A stretch of DNA of 64,000 nucleotides from Incurvaria masculella (lineage: Eukaryota; Arthropoda; Insecta; Lepidoptera; Incurvariidae): NCBI GenBank assembly GCA_946894095.1, contig OX335655.1:8866001-8930000 (forward strand), given 5' to 3'. The notes beneath the pieces were generated by a model. That model did not search any database. It was not told where the DNA came from and saw only the letters and a list, made by a program, of their open reading frames with translations. The translations under genes were made by a program, and so were the position numbers. Positions within the stretch are counted from its first letter, which is position 1. Each line of letters starts with the position of its first letter. Positions 26,301 through 38,300 of the stretch are shown here, one piece after another.

Positions 26301-29300
26301 CAATAGAGTATGGCGCCTGTTACATCATCATGCATATATTCTATTTGCGGACGACGAAACTAGTTTTGCACTGAAAAAAATTTTTTTTGAATAAAACCAA
26401 AATCGGGTCACCGCAACCCAAAATCCGGTTAGTAGGGACAGCTTAAGAGTTTGCACTAGTTACTTATATCAGGTACGCAGTATGGTTCAAGTGACTAGAT
26501 AAGTGTTTTTGCACCTTTATTTATGTCTAAATTCAACTTAATTCAAGCAAAATCTATGTACCATACACGCTTTTAACTTTTACTAGATCATGTAAGCTAT
26601 CCCAACCGAATAATTGTTCTAATCAAACCTTAATCAAAACTAGATTTATCTAGATATTTTAATCAAAATATAGTTGTGTTTTTTCTCAGTGTGGTATCGA
26701 ACTCGTGGGTTTTTTTTTTTTTTTATGTGGCTGGACATGATGGCTAATACCACACCTTCTGTCATGGTATTAGCCCAACACACCACATGGGAACTAGGTG
26801 CCATGCCAGGACCTTCCTTATATTGCACGGCTACATTGAACTGGATGGAAAACACGGACAATTATCATTGCCGCTTCGACCATCGTTCATTCAATGCGAT
26901 GGTACCAACCCGGGCGGGATTAACCCTACCACCTAGTAAGTAAGGAAGGGGACCTACAGTTTAACGTGGAATCCGAACCACGGCCAGCCTCTCTCAACGG
27001 TCTAATGGTCACCCATCCAAGACCAGACCGGACCCAGCGTTGCTTAACTTCGGAGAGCGATCGCCGAAGTGTCGCGCCACTGGGCCACTGAGGCTGACAA
27101 ACTCTATTTGACCGGAAAAACAATATATAACAATAGATAAATGAGTACGCAGCAGCATACACAAATATAGGGATAGACTGCTAACGTTAAACAACGTAAA
27201 AATTCGCTAAATACTTCTTATTTTCGCTGTTACTATAACATTTCTAACCAGCGCCATCTCCCGTCACTGCCAGAACTAGTTACACTGTTATTAAACTAAG
27301 CTTTGCCTAGTACCATAGATTAATTATACTTTGCTACGTCTATGCTAGTACTAGGCAGGCATGATGAAAACGTTACGTTTTAACTCGTTTATATTTAATG
27401 TATTCTCAAATGTAAATTACAACGCCATCTGTTGACTTTTATTATCCCTATTCAATACTTGTATGACATTAGCAATTCTTCCCTGCTATCATTTATCTAT
27501 GGCAACAGCCATGATGTGTGATAGGCGCCAAATGAATGTGCATAGTTGCTAGATAGTGGACTGTAGCGCGACTCACCCCGCGGTCTAGAGTTCGACCTGC
27601 CGGCAGGCGACGGCGGCGGAGCAGCGGGCGGCGCGGCCGAGGAGGCGGCGGCGGCGGCGGGCGGCGCGGCCGCCATGTCCTGCCAGGAGCTGCTCGCGCT
27701 CTCCGGCGCGCTGTCGGCGGCGCTGCCCACGGGGCAGGTCGCTCTCGACTCCTTCTTCGAGGAGCTGACTAAAGGAATCTGCAAGCGGGCCGGCGACGAC
27801 AAGAACGACGCTAAGGTAAGGAGCTTACTAGAGTATTGGATCGCTGCAAGGTAGGAGCTGCTCGCGCTGTCCGGGGCGCTATCGGCGGCGCTGCCCACGG
27901 GGCAGGTCGCCCTCGACTCCTTCTTCGAGGAGCTGACTAAAGGAATCTGCAAGCGGGCCGGCGACGACGAGAACGACGCTAAGGTTATAAGGTTACCTAT
28001 CGAACGCTGTGCTACATCTTTATCGCAGACCACTGCCTCACAAACTAGTTGGCCTGCCGTCCAGCAGCTTTTGAATTCTAATAGCATTACTTATTTCAGA
28101 TCCTGGATGTTGAGGACTTCTCGTGCTGCGCAGACCTACAGGCGTGCGAGCTGGGTGCGCTGGAGCCGCGGTCGCGCGCACGCCACTCGCGTATATATCG
28201 CGCGTGCGCTCGCCTCGCCTCACTCCTATGCCGCTTCCTTTCCTACTTGCGCAAACACGATAGGAGGATCGTCGAGCACAAGTACTTCCAGCAGGGTGAG
28301 ACTCTGCTTTCAACAGTACCTACCACCCCGTTCGCGAATGCACCCAGTATGCATGCTCCTCACCAAGCTGCCGTGTCGCTCCAGTACTCGCATTGTCGAA
28401 CCAGTACTTCTAGTAGGTTGAGACTCTTCCACAATCCGTACCTACACCCCACTCGCGGCTGCACCAAGTATTCACGCTCCTCACCAAGCTAGCGGGTCGC
28501 TCCCTCTTCTACCTGCGTAAGCACGACAGGAGGATCGCTTAGCACAAGTACTTCCAGCAGGGTGAGACACTTCCTTCATCCGTACCTACCGCCCCGCGCG
28601 CGAATGCACCGAGTGTGCACGCTTCTCACCAAGCCGCAGTGTCGCATCATACTTTTCATACATTTAAAAGCTCTCAAGCTGCTCTCGGGACTGTAACATG
28701 CGTGCTGCTCTCGCGACTGTGTGTCGCGAAGCTGCTGGAATACTAATACACTACACAGAATATGTAATCTACTAGGGATTATCTAAGTCCAAGCATATAA
28801 ATCGATACATAATTTGGTTGCATGGGGCTTGTACCTATTACCTGCAAATGTTGATATAACAAAGTTTTTTATTTCGGTTTCTGGCAAACATCTTTTCTCA
28901 CATTTCGGTAACATATACAGGTAATATGCTCAAATTATACGTACATTAGTAGAGTCGTATTCACTACGTATAATATTCACAACGTATAATAGTATTTTTT
29001 TCCAAAAAATTAAAACCATGCATATCGTATAATATTCACAACGTATAATGTTATACGTTGTGCATGAGTTTAAAAATAAAATAAACTCGTTGCATCATGC
29101 AGAACGTATAATAGTCACAACGTATAATATTCCTAACATGAATTCACAAAAAAAGAAAACCATGCAGAACGTATAATATGCCAAGAAGCACTGCATAAAG
29201 CGCCCTAACAACGATACATTTAAGGCTGAAATTGCTACGAATCGATATCTGTTGAAGAGTAACAATTAGCTACAACGCTAATTGAGACGGTCGAAAAGTC

Positions 29301-32300
29301 GCGTGCGAGTATAATCTTTAATCTTATATCGATAAGGGCGCTTATCGTATGAAATATTTTAGGATTATATGATATGCATGGTTTTCTTTTTTTGTTAAAT
29401 AAAGATCATAACATTATACGTTGTGACTATTATACGTTATGCATGGAGAAATAAGTATTTTAATTTTTTGGACTTCTTCATGCACTACGTATAAGATTAT
29501 ACGATCTGCCGATTATACGTTGTGCATGGTTTTAAAATTTTGTTAAAATATGACATTATACGATCTGCATATTATACGTTATGCCGTTCCCCCCATTAGT
29601 ACATAGTGCACAGCCCCTGATCAAAAATATATTAGCGTTTAACACGTAACTTTCTATGAAAACTATTGAAGGAACCTTGAGTGGAATACAAAAGTTTTAC
29701 TAAAAGACACATCTTTAGTTGGAGGTTTCGTCAGTACTGACGTTCACACAACATGTTGCTGTTAGCTGGAGTTGCTAAACAATTTTGAAATTTAAGATTT
29801 TAATATATATTATTATTTTTTAGCTTGGGTTCCCAATCAATTGATTCAAGTAACTTTTGACGTTCCAAAAACACTCCATCTACTAGATTATTTTTCGTAG
29901 AAGTGGAATGACGCTATTTCGTTTGTAATTGTAATCGTTGTATATCAATACATGCCCATTGCTTTCTATATTGCTCATGTTATCATGCTGCGTGTTGTTA
30001 CAGGTATCCTATTGGCGATCCTCATTAATACACTGTCAATGGGGATCGAGTACCACAACCAGCCCCACGAGTTGACAGTCATCGTGGAAATCAGCAACGT
30101 AGTGTTCTCTGCCATATTTGCCGTCGAGATGCTGCTCAAAGTAGTTTCTGAGGGGCCCTTCAAGTACATTGCCAATGGCTTCAACGTATTCGATGGCATA
30201 ATAGTCATTTTGAGGTCAGTTTCTAAAATGCACCGCCATTATGTATTTTTTTGGGATACGTTTTGTAATTGTTTTTTATTGAATACATTACCATTTAAAA
30301 CGGCAGCATATGTGTAAGAATGCTAATTTTTCCCATCACCTAAACTGGCTATCGCTGGCTAATTTATTTTCAGATTCCCAAACCTTTTCACAGAACTAGC
30401 ATGTACTTACTAAATTTTGGCATTTTGTAATATTTATTATTTATTTCGTTGTGTACAAGGGTTATTTTGTCGATGTATGTCACGCAGGTGTAAAAAAACA
30501 GTGCATGATCAACCGAGCATAAATAGCGTTAGGACCAGGGTTTTGTTTAGTAAGTACTTACGGACTATTTGTAATTGATCGGTAATATCGCTTAATTCGA
30601 GGACAGAAAAGATAACATACCGAAACGCTAAGGAAGTTATCGCGCAGTTAGCGCCGGCTGCAAAGTGTTTTGAAGTGCGCATAAATCTTCTAGGCGCATG
30701 CAAGGCTTTCGCCGCCGCCTTTGCCGGCTGAGTTATGGCACTCTTGAATTAATTATTTAAAACGCCCCTTTAGCGCCCCGGAGAAAGGAAAGAAAAATTT
30801 CCCCAAATTGGGTTTTCGCAGGGCTTTGTTTTGCAAAATCATAGCGTTGTCGGGATAAATAAAGCGTTGGCTGGCAAGGAGAAAGTAACAATATTCTTTA
30901 GGCAGCACTGGTTAAAGCCACTTGGGATTACACGGTGCGGTCGGTTACCATCTTTCCTGTTACTCTTAGGTTGTAACATAATTTATTGTTTACTATCGCG
31001 TAGTATTAGTAGATGTTGGTTTGTTGTGATTTGGGTCAAGCCTTCTGAGAATTACTTCTTAACTCACAACATTACATATTTTTAATCATTTAATGCAAAG
31101 ATTATGTATCGACATCTAAATTTAAGTATTGTTATCAGATTTTGAAATCATTTCGAAATTTTCGAGAAAAAAATAGTGAACATGTAATCCAAAGGTCGCA
31201 GGATCGAATCCTGCTTCAGACAAATGTCCAGACTAAACGTTTTCAGATCAATTTAAAAATAATATTACAATAAATGTGATGTCTTTGCCTATAAAAGTAC
31301 CCGCACATGCACAACCCGTTTGGAAGCTCTCCGTCATCCTCCGTACTTATTAGACCTTGCGCCTACAGACTTCAGCTTTTAAAAAAAAAAAAATACCCGA
31401 CAGGCAGTACAAAATGCTTTTCAAGACGAGAGAAACTGTAAATGCGTTGGTTCCATAGGTGTTTACGTTGATTAATAGAAATAAAAAAAATAGAAAAAAA
31501 AAGTACGCCGCCATCGCACGAGTGCGCGCCGGGCCACGCGCATCGCGCAGTGGGTCCGTCTGCGAAGCGCTCGACAGCAGAAAGGGCTACGGGAGGAGAG
31601 GTTGAAAAGTGACCCACGCAACAGCAAATCGGCCACCTCAGGGCTTTTTCGAGACATAAACTTGATGCCGTTGCATAACCTGATTTTTTTTATCATTTTA
31701 TTCTATAGGATCGCCAACTTTACACAATACACTTATTAATAACACATGTTACAATTTTGGTTATGTTACCCCAATTATAAACAAACACAACATGGTTTAA
31801 GGTGGGCCTTCCCGCTCAACTCCCCATAAAACCGTGTAAAGAAGATCATCCGCATATTTCTTCTCAGAGATTCAAAACTATACGCAAAACAGACTTATTT
31901 GATCGAACTAGACGTGTAATTACCATTGGAATTGTCAAATAGTATTTAGTTTCTAAGTTATAAGGTCCGAAAGTTCGAATTTTTCGCGCGTTTTATACAA
32001 TAACTTTGGAGGTGGATTATTCAACGATATAACATAAACATCTTTAGAAGATTAGTCATCAGACCTAGCTTGTATCATGAATATTTAAAATCAATTTGGT
32101 TTTTAACTACAGCGGTCGTGATTCACTTTTAGCTATAAGTCATTTTGTAATCACAATTTTCGTAAATCTTACCAACTCAAACACTATGCGCATTCTCCTC
32201 ATCACGGAGCCTGTCTTTTTCTTTGGAACAGAGTTAGTCGCAGAGCGTATTAGCACGTTTTTCTAACGTGTCGCAAATTCGTTAGTTCCGCCAGGAAGAT

Positions 32301-35300
32301 TATACTAAGCAGCCACAAATAATTTGAAATCGAGATAATAGAAGCGTGTTCCGGTAATTTCGTATCCATTAAACTTTCAATCCAAAGTTTCCGTATGGTA
32401 GGTAATTATATATTTTAATTTTCGTTAGTACGTGTCCCGCACGTGTGCCGCACATCTTAATATAAATAGATATGTGCAAATGAATAGAATTGACTATCTG
32501 CATAAAGATCTGTGGTCAAATGTATGCGTTAGTATTTTTTATCCGCTATGCAGGTTCTTATAAAATGTCTAATTCTATATTTTTATCTAATTTACGGTGG
32601 GTTACAGCAGAATAGTTCACAGTGAAATCTTTTAAATTCACGCCAGAAGTGATTCAGAAATATTTGCTACGAATCATGTCAGTTTTCACAAAATTATTAA
32701 TGACACTAATTGATGCTTCTCCAGTGCCTTCGAACTGGCTCAAAGCATGTCCGATAAAGTGGACCATGGTGGAGGCTCCGGGCTTTCGGTGCTTCGAACC
32801 TTCAGGCTGCTGCGGATACTGAAACTGGTTCGGTTCATGCCCAACCTGCGAAGACAGCTATTTGTCATGTTGCGCACCATGGACAATGTTGCTGTCTTCT
32901 TTTCTCTGCTGGTGCTCTTCATCTTTATATTCAGGTATGTTCCCAGATGACTTAAACGTAAGCAATTTACAACATTGTCAACATTTGTAGTGTCTATAAT
33001 TTCGAAGGATTGTGTTTTCTCTTTTATTTTTTTATTTACCAACTACTTAAAAAGAAAGCTCAGCTTTAATCCTAGTAAGAAAATAAGCTAAGCAATAAGT
33101 TATAAAACATTTAAAGATTTGAAGATCCTATAAGTATATAAGACTTTGATCTGAATTGCGAATAGATGTGCGTTACAAAACAACTTTTAAAATAATTTCC
33201 ACCAAGCTGCTTCAACATTATGGGCACCCACCCGCATATTAAGTCCAACTATGTTTACGCCGTTTCCATCCGAAAATAAATCCCAACCATGTTTCGTTCC
33301 GCGGCGTACTCACCGACTGGGACCGGTGAATTCACACCGAATTTCCGGGCATGTCCATACCCGCGCATTACGGTTAACGTGGCAGGATTATGTTAAACGA
33401 CGCACCGGACCCGCCTCCATCACGATATTCTCTCGCGCTGAAACATAATAATGCTTAACTGAGCTGAAATAAACTTAAATGGTATTATTTTGTTCTGAAA
33501 ATACAACAGACTTCCTTTCAGGCTGTGTAGGGTTTTTTTAAAAAATTAAAGTAGCACTTTAAATTAGAGCTTTATAAAATGAGTAGGCGGTACTAAGATA
33601 TTCTCTGTACGTACCTCAATCACGCCCACATTTTCCAATGGAGTGGCAGTTGCCAATATTCATTAAAGCTCTAAGCTTTAAGCTGGCTAGATTCATTTAT
33701 TTTTGGTGGGGACTCTGATTTGATCAGAGATTTGTGAACGCGTTATAGAATGGCAGCTTTCAACAATACCGGATAGGTAGACCATGACAACCACCACCGT
33801 CTTCACGTCTTATGTGGGGTCACATTAAATCTATGGTTCTTGAATTATTATTTAGCAAGATATCGAAACAATTTCTGGTTCGAATAATTGCAACATACCA
33901 CTACCTATCCTATTTCCGATTTTAGGGTTGACGTTTAGAAAGAATCGCTTAATGTCATTATGGAAATACGAAGTACCAACAAATTAGATTCACTCGCATA
34001 AGTATTCATAACAAAGCAGTCGGCCAGCCATTTCCGCCACAACTACTCCATTACTATCCTACAGGAGGTAGTAGTAATGTTGTGTGCAAATAGATATTGC
34101 CACGCGTTGCTGCCGCCATTTCGTAGTCGACTCGAAGTCGGCTGCAGCGCTAGAAGCGTCAACGTGAAGTGTAGCCATTATCGCTCCCTCGTAGGCTCCG
34201 CTGACGCGCTGCTTATTTGCCGCTAAATTAGCGCGCTCGTGCCGCCGCAACTCAAATAGCTGCCCTCGCCAGCGCCGGTCAAGCGGCGCAAATATGACGC
34301 CGATTCAGAGCTTTTCACGTGTACTTTGAAGCACGTGATAGCACCCGCTAGCATAATTAGGAGTCTGTGGGTATCGGACTTTTGATTCGATTTCGTGCGA
34401 ATCAATTCGGCACGAGTCAGTTGTAAATCCTTGAAAACTGCCTAGGTTCTACTTTATTCGAAATTTTTGCGTTGCAATGTTCAAAAAATTCGTGAAGTTA
34501 ATTTTCATTGACAAATTTACTATATTTTATGTTCGATTCGAGTTTATTTTTTAAACAATGCAATGCCAAGATACATTGATTTTTTGAACTGTATCGTAGA
34601 GTTGTAGTAAAAAACCAATGTTAATACTTCACTAACTGATCGTATTGTTTCTTCTGTCATACCTGCATCCTTTACCCCGAGCACTGTCTAACTGTGAGTG
34701 GTACAAACCCTTCTATGTTCGTTCTTTACGTAACGCAGTAATTATACAAGCGTTACTTCGACTCCAACTACACCTTGTGCCACACCATCTACCTAATTCT
34801 ATACACTCCACCTACTTCTTCTCACGATCTTATTTCAATTCTTTACTATCTACTTAGTTAAGTGTGCGTCTCTTTCTTTTTCACGCTTTTGTGCTTTGCG
34901 TTCACTTTTGTTATATTTCCTTCTATTCTCTCGCATATTTCACAATGTAGATCCTTAAGTCGTCCATCGATTACGTCAGTTGTCTGGAATGAAATCGTGT
35001 ATCGACCGATCTAGGCAAATTGAACTCTTGTGTATTATCTTTGATTATTATCAAAAAACGTTATAACGTTCACAACAAATGTCACATTGTAATTATGAAT
35101 GTTCCCTGGTCACATCTAGCATCCTAGGTATGAACCTGTTCGGGTGCAAATTCTGCGACCGCACCGAGGGGGAGGACGTAGAGTGCGACAGAAAAAACTT
35201 TGATACGCTCTTGTGGGCCTTTGTCACGGTGTTTCAGGTATTCAATATTTTTTAAACGCATCTAACAGAAACTCCAAGAAACAGAAATACTCTCATTCAA

Positions 35301-38300
35301 CTAAACGCATCGACGCTATCGTCACACTCACGACAGAATGGAGTAGAGCTAACCACAAACATTAACTGCTAACCAGCTAACCAACCACCCACGCGCCACA
35401 CCTCGCCCCGCCACACGCTGCGAGCTGACGGCACCCGCGCGCCAGCTCGCAGCCCCACGGGCGCTCCCGACCGTTCTGAAATCGCACCCATTCATACGAC
35501 CCTCGCCATAGCTCTCCTAGCAGAGTGCTAGAACTCTTCACGATACTTCCACACCATAGATGCCGTTGGATTCAGTATGTAATGCCCGCTAGGAGCCGAG
35601 TAGCCCGTTAGGTCGAGTAGTAGGTAGAAGAGCTGTCTGCAGTCGAGGTAGCATCGGTTGCAGCCGACCCCGTCACGTCCGCGCCCCTCACTCCCCACTT
35701 TCCACAGTTTTGGAACGACCACCCGAACCACTCTGCATGCTGCTTTCACCATAACTACCTGCATCCCTTTGAGTCGATCTTGGTATTTAGGTAATGAGTG
35801 AGGATGCGTTCAAAAGCGACTGAAGTGAGCACAGGACATAAACCTACACCATGTGTATGTCGTTTGATACCTTATCTACCTACACTCGTTGCCTTCACCA
35901 CTTTCTTCAATATCTTATTCAATTAAATATTTTCTTCTTCCATGTCTTCACAGTTTTTACTTGACTATTTTGCCCAAACTTTACCAATAAAGAATTGCTT
36001 GCAACCTACAACTTAAATAGTTTCAAGATTTTCGATCTTTAGCTTATTTTTTCTTCATTCTTCTGGCATTAATTGGTCTTGCATTTTGTAAGCATTGAGC
36101 ATATTGTACTGTGTAAGGTTATCGGAATCTCACGAGATTGTAAAAGTTTGCATCGTATTATATATTACCTCCTGTTAATAAGCATTTTGTCTTGATATAA
36201 TCGTGAATGATGAATATTTTCTACATCTATAATGATATTGACAGCATATATTTGCAATTGAAAAATTTATTTAGACTATTTGGCAATGTAACTATCATAA
36301 CACTGTCACACATCATAGCGTTCACGGCACAGTTTGTCCGGCTCGATGAAAAGGAGATCGGCCGTTTTGGGTCAAGGTTCCGTTCCGGCTGTGGTTTCTT
36401 AAGTTTAATTTATCTAATGAAAGCTTATTAATTTAGATATTCGTTTATTTTATAAAAAATAAAATCACGGCAGAGCCAAATGATTTAAATTTTAAACTCC
36501 TTGCTGCGCTGCAGAATCAACGAAATGTCACATTATATTAGGCAGCGAATATATTCGCTGTCGGAAGCAATGTAGCGCTCGATACGCGACACGCCAACGA
36601 TCACAGCAATGTTTGGGACATGGCGTTGCATTATATTCATTATTTGTGTTGGTTTCGATGTAATAAAATACGTACTGAACACATTCAATTTCATCTCATA
36701 TCATATCAATGTTTTCATTGATAGAACTCGAATTTGGAAATTTGGCCCAACGATAAAGGATTGTCTGATCTCCTTTTCATAACTGTAACAATGTTGTAAT
36801 AAAATTGTAATAATTAACTCTAGTTGATGAATGACACAGTAGATTTAACCCATGTTGTGACCCAGCAACGCGGCGGGCGGCCGCGGAGGCGGCGGGAGCT
36901 CTCCCCAAGCCCCGCGCCGCGACCCCACCGCTGCGTGTGTGCGCATCGCATTTTATTTTTCTTTCATTCTCGCATCGTGCTGCGCGGACCCGCAGTATTC
37001 TCGGCATGTATCTGTTCGGGGGTAAGTTTTGCAAGTTCGTGGAGGACACGGGCAGCGAGCGCGAGTGCACATGTCCGGAGATCATATCGCAGCACCCGCA
37101 ATGCGAATGCGACAGGAAACATTTCAATAACATCCTTTGGGCGACGGTCACGGTCTTTCAGGTGAGCGCACTGCAGCACGTAGGTTCAAATGTATGTAGT
37201 CGGTTTGATTTTGTCTTTCAATCGCTCCGCCAGGAACCGTTGCCACAGCCATAGATCTCTTTGGAATTGAAAGGGCTAAAATTACATGTAGTAGGCTCTT
37301 GGGTGGTCAGCAATCCTTTTGCTGCAGCTCTTAAAATATCCGGGTCAAACGTGAATGGGAACGATGGACATAAATAGTCTGTGGTGCCTACCAGTATCTG
37401 AAAGAAATCTTTGGCAATATTTGACTTTGTGAACATTTTAGGTATTGTTCTACGCGACTGCGAAAAACCTTTATCAGGTCTTTTAAGACATAGATACCGT
37501 GATAGTGATTTTGGTTTTCGAGTGACTGCAAGAGATCCTTAAGACGGCGGTTCCTCTATGTCAACCAGCAGTTCGTTTACAGAGCTGGCCGTGTTAGTGG
37601 TAAATAACAAGACACTCCCCCAAAGACCAGCAGCGCTGCAACCCAGTCCGGCTTCAGTAGTGCATGCCGCTTGTGTAGAGTGAGTTTGCTTGGAGCGTCA
37701 AGTCCGTAGCTAGCGGCACCATCGACCCCGTCGCCACGCCCACCCTCGATCACACCACGACACTATACAACACTTACAACCTCCACTAATATAACACTTT
37801 CACGCCGACTTGTGGTTTGCGTATTGTTTGAAGTATGTCTTTGGAGTTCTAAATGATATACTCTTATTTCTTTGACGAGTGTCTGTGCCATAATTTTAAT
37901 TGGAAGATGTTGCAATAAAATATTTAAAATCGTCTTTTCACTTGAACAATATGACACAGACACAGCAATCTTTGGTCAAATGTTAGTGTGCTTTGTAATT
38001 TTTCAGGTTTTAACTCAGGAGGACTGGAATGTGGTTCTGTTCAATGGCATGGAGAAGACGAGCCATTGGGCTGCGTTGTATTTTGTAGCACTGATGACGT
38101 TTGGCAATTATGTGCTCTTTAACCTGTTAGTGGCCATTCTCGTGGAAGGATTCAGTTCCGAGGTAAGGTTCTAGCTGTAAAATTAGTATTCATTCATAAC
38201 ACAAGCCCTGTGGAAATATTACCACATTGTCAGCCTGTGCTTTTCCACCTCATCGCATCTCCAGACTCCTGCCCACACAGATCACCTCAGATTCATTCGA

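Larger units (their letters stand above)
23779..27588 (+). other. Intron 6 (3.8 kb)
   Basis: Holds a SINE piece (24290-24497), a TIR element (24645-25228), a 5S-headed SINE (26706-27098) and a repeat (27210-27470) listed separately. The stretch 25330-26450 is AT-rich unique sequence with one open frame of 136 codons on the plus strand (25575-25985) that I cannot assign. Confidence 0.6.

Noticed and set aside
27497..28087. 196-codon open frame on the minus strand
   Set aside because: Antisense of GC-rich exon 7 and its copy; the repeated Ser/Ala peptide simply mirrors the duplication.
33251..33448. 65-codon plus-strand frame in intron 10
   Set aside because: Not similar to any channel segment; no acceptor/donor pair fitting phase 2.
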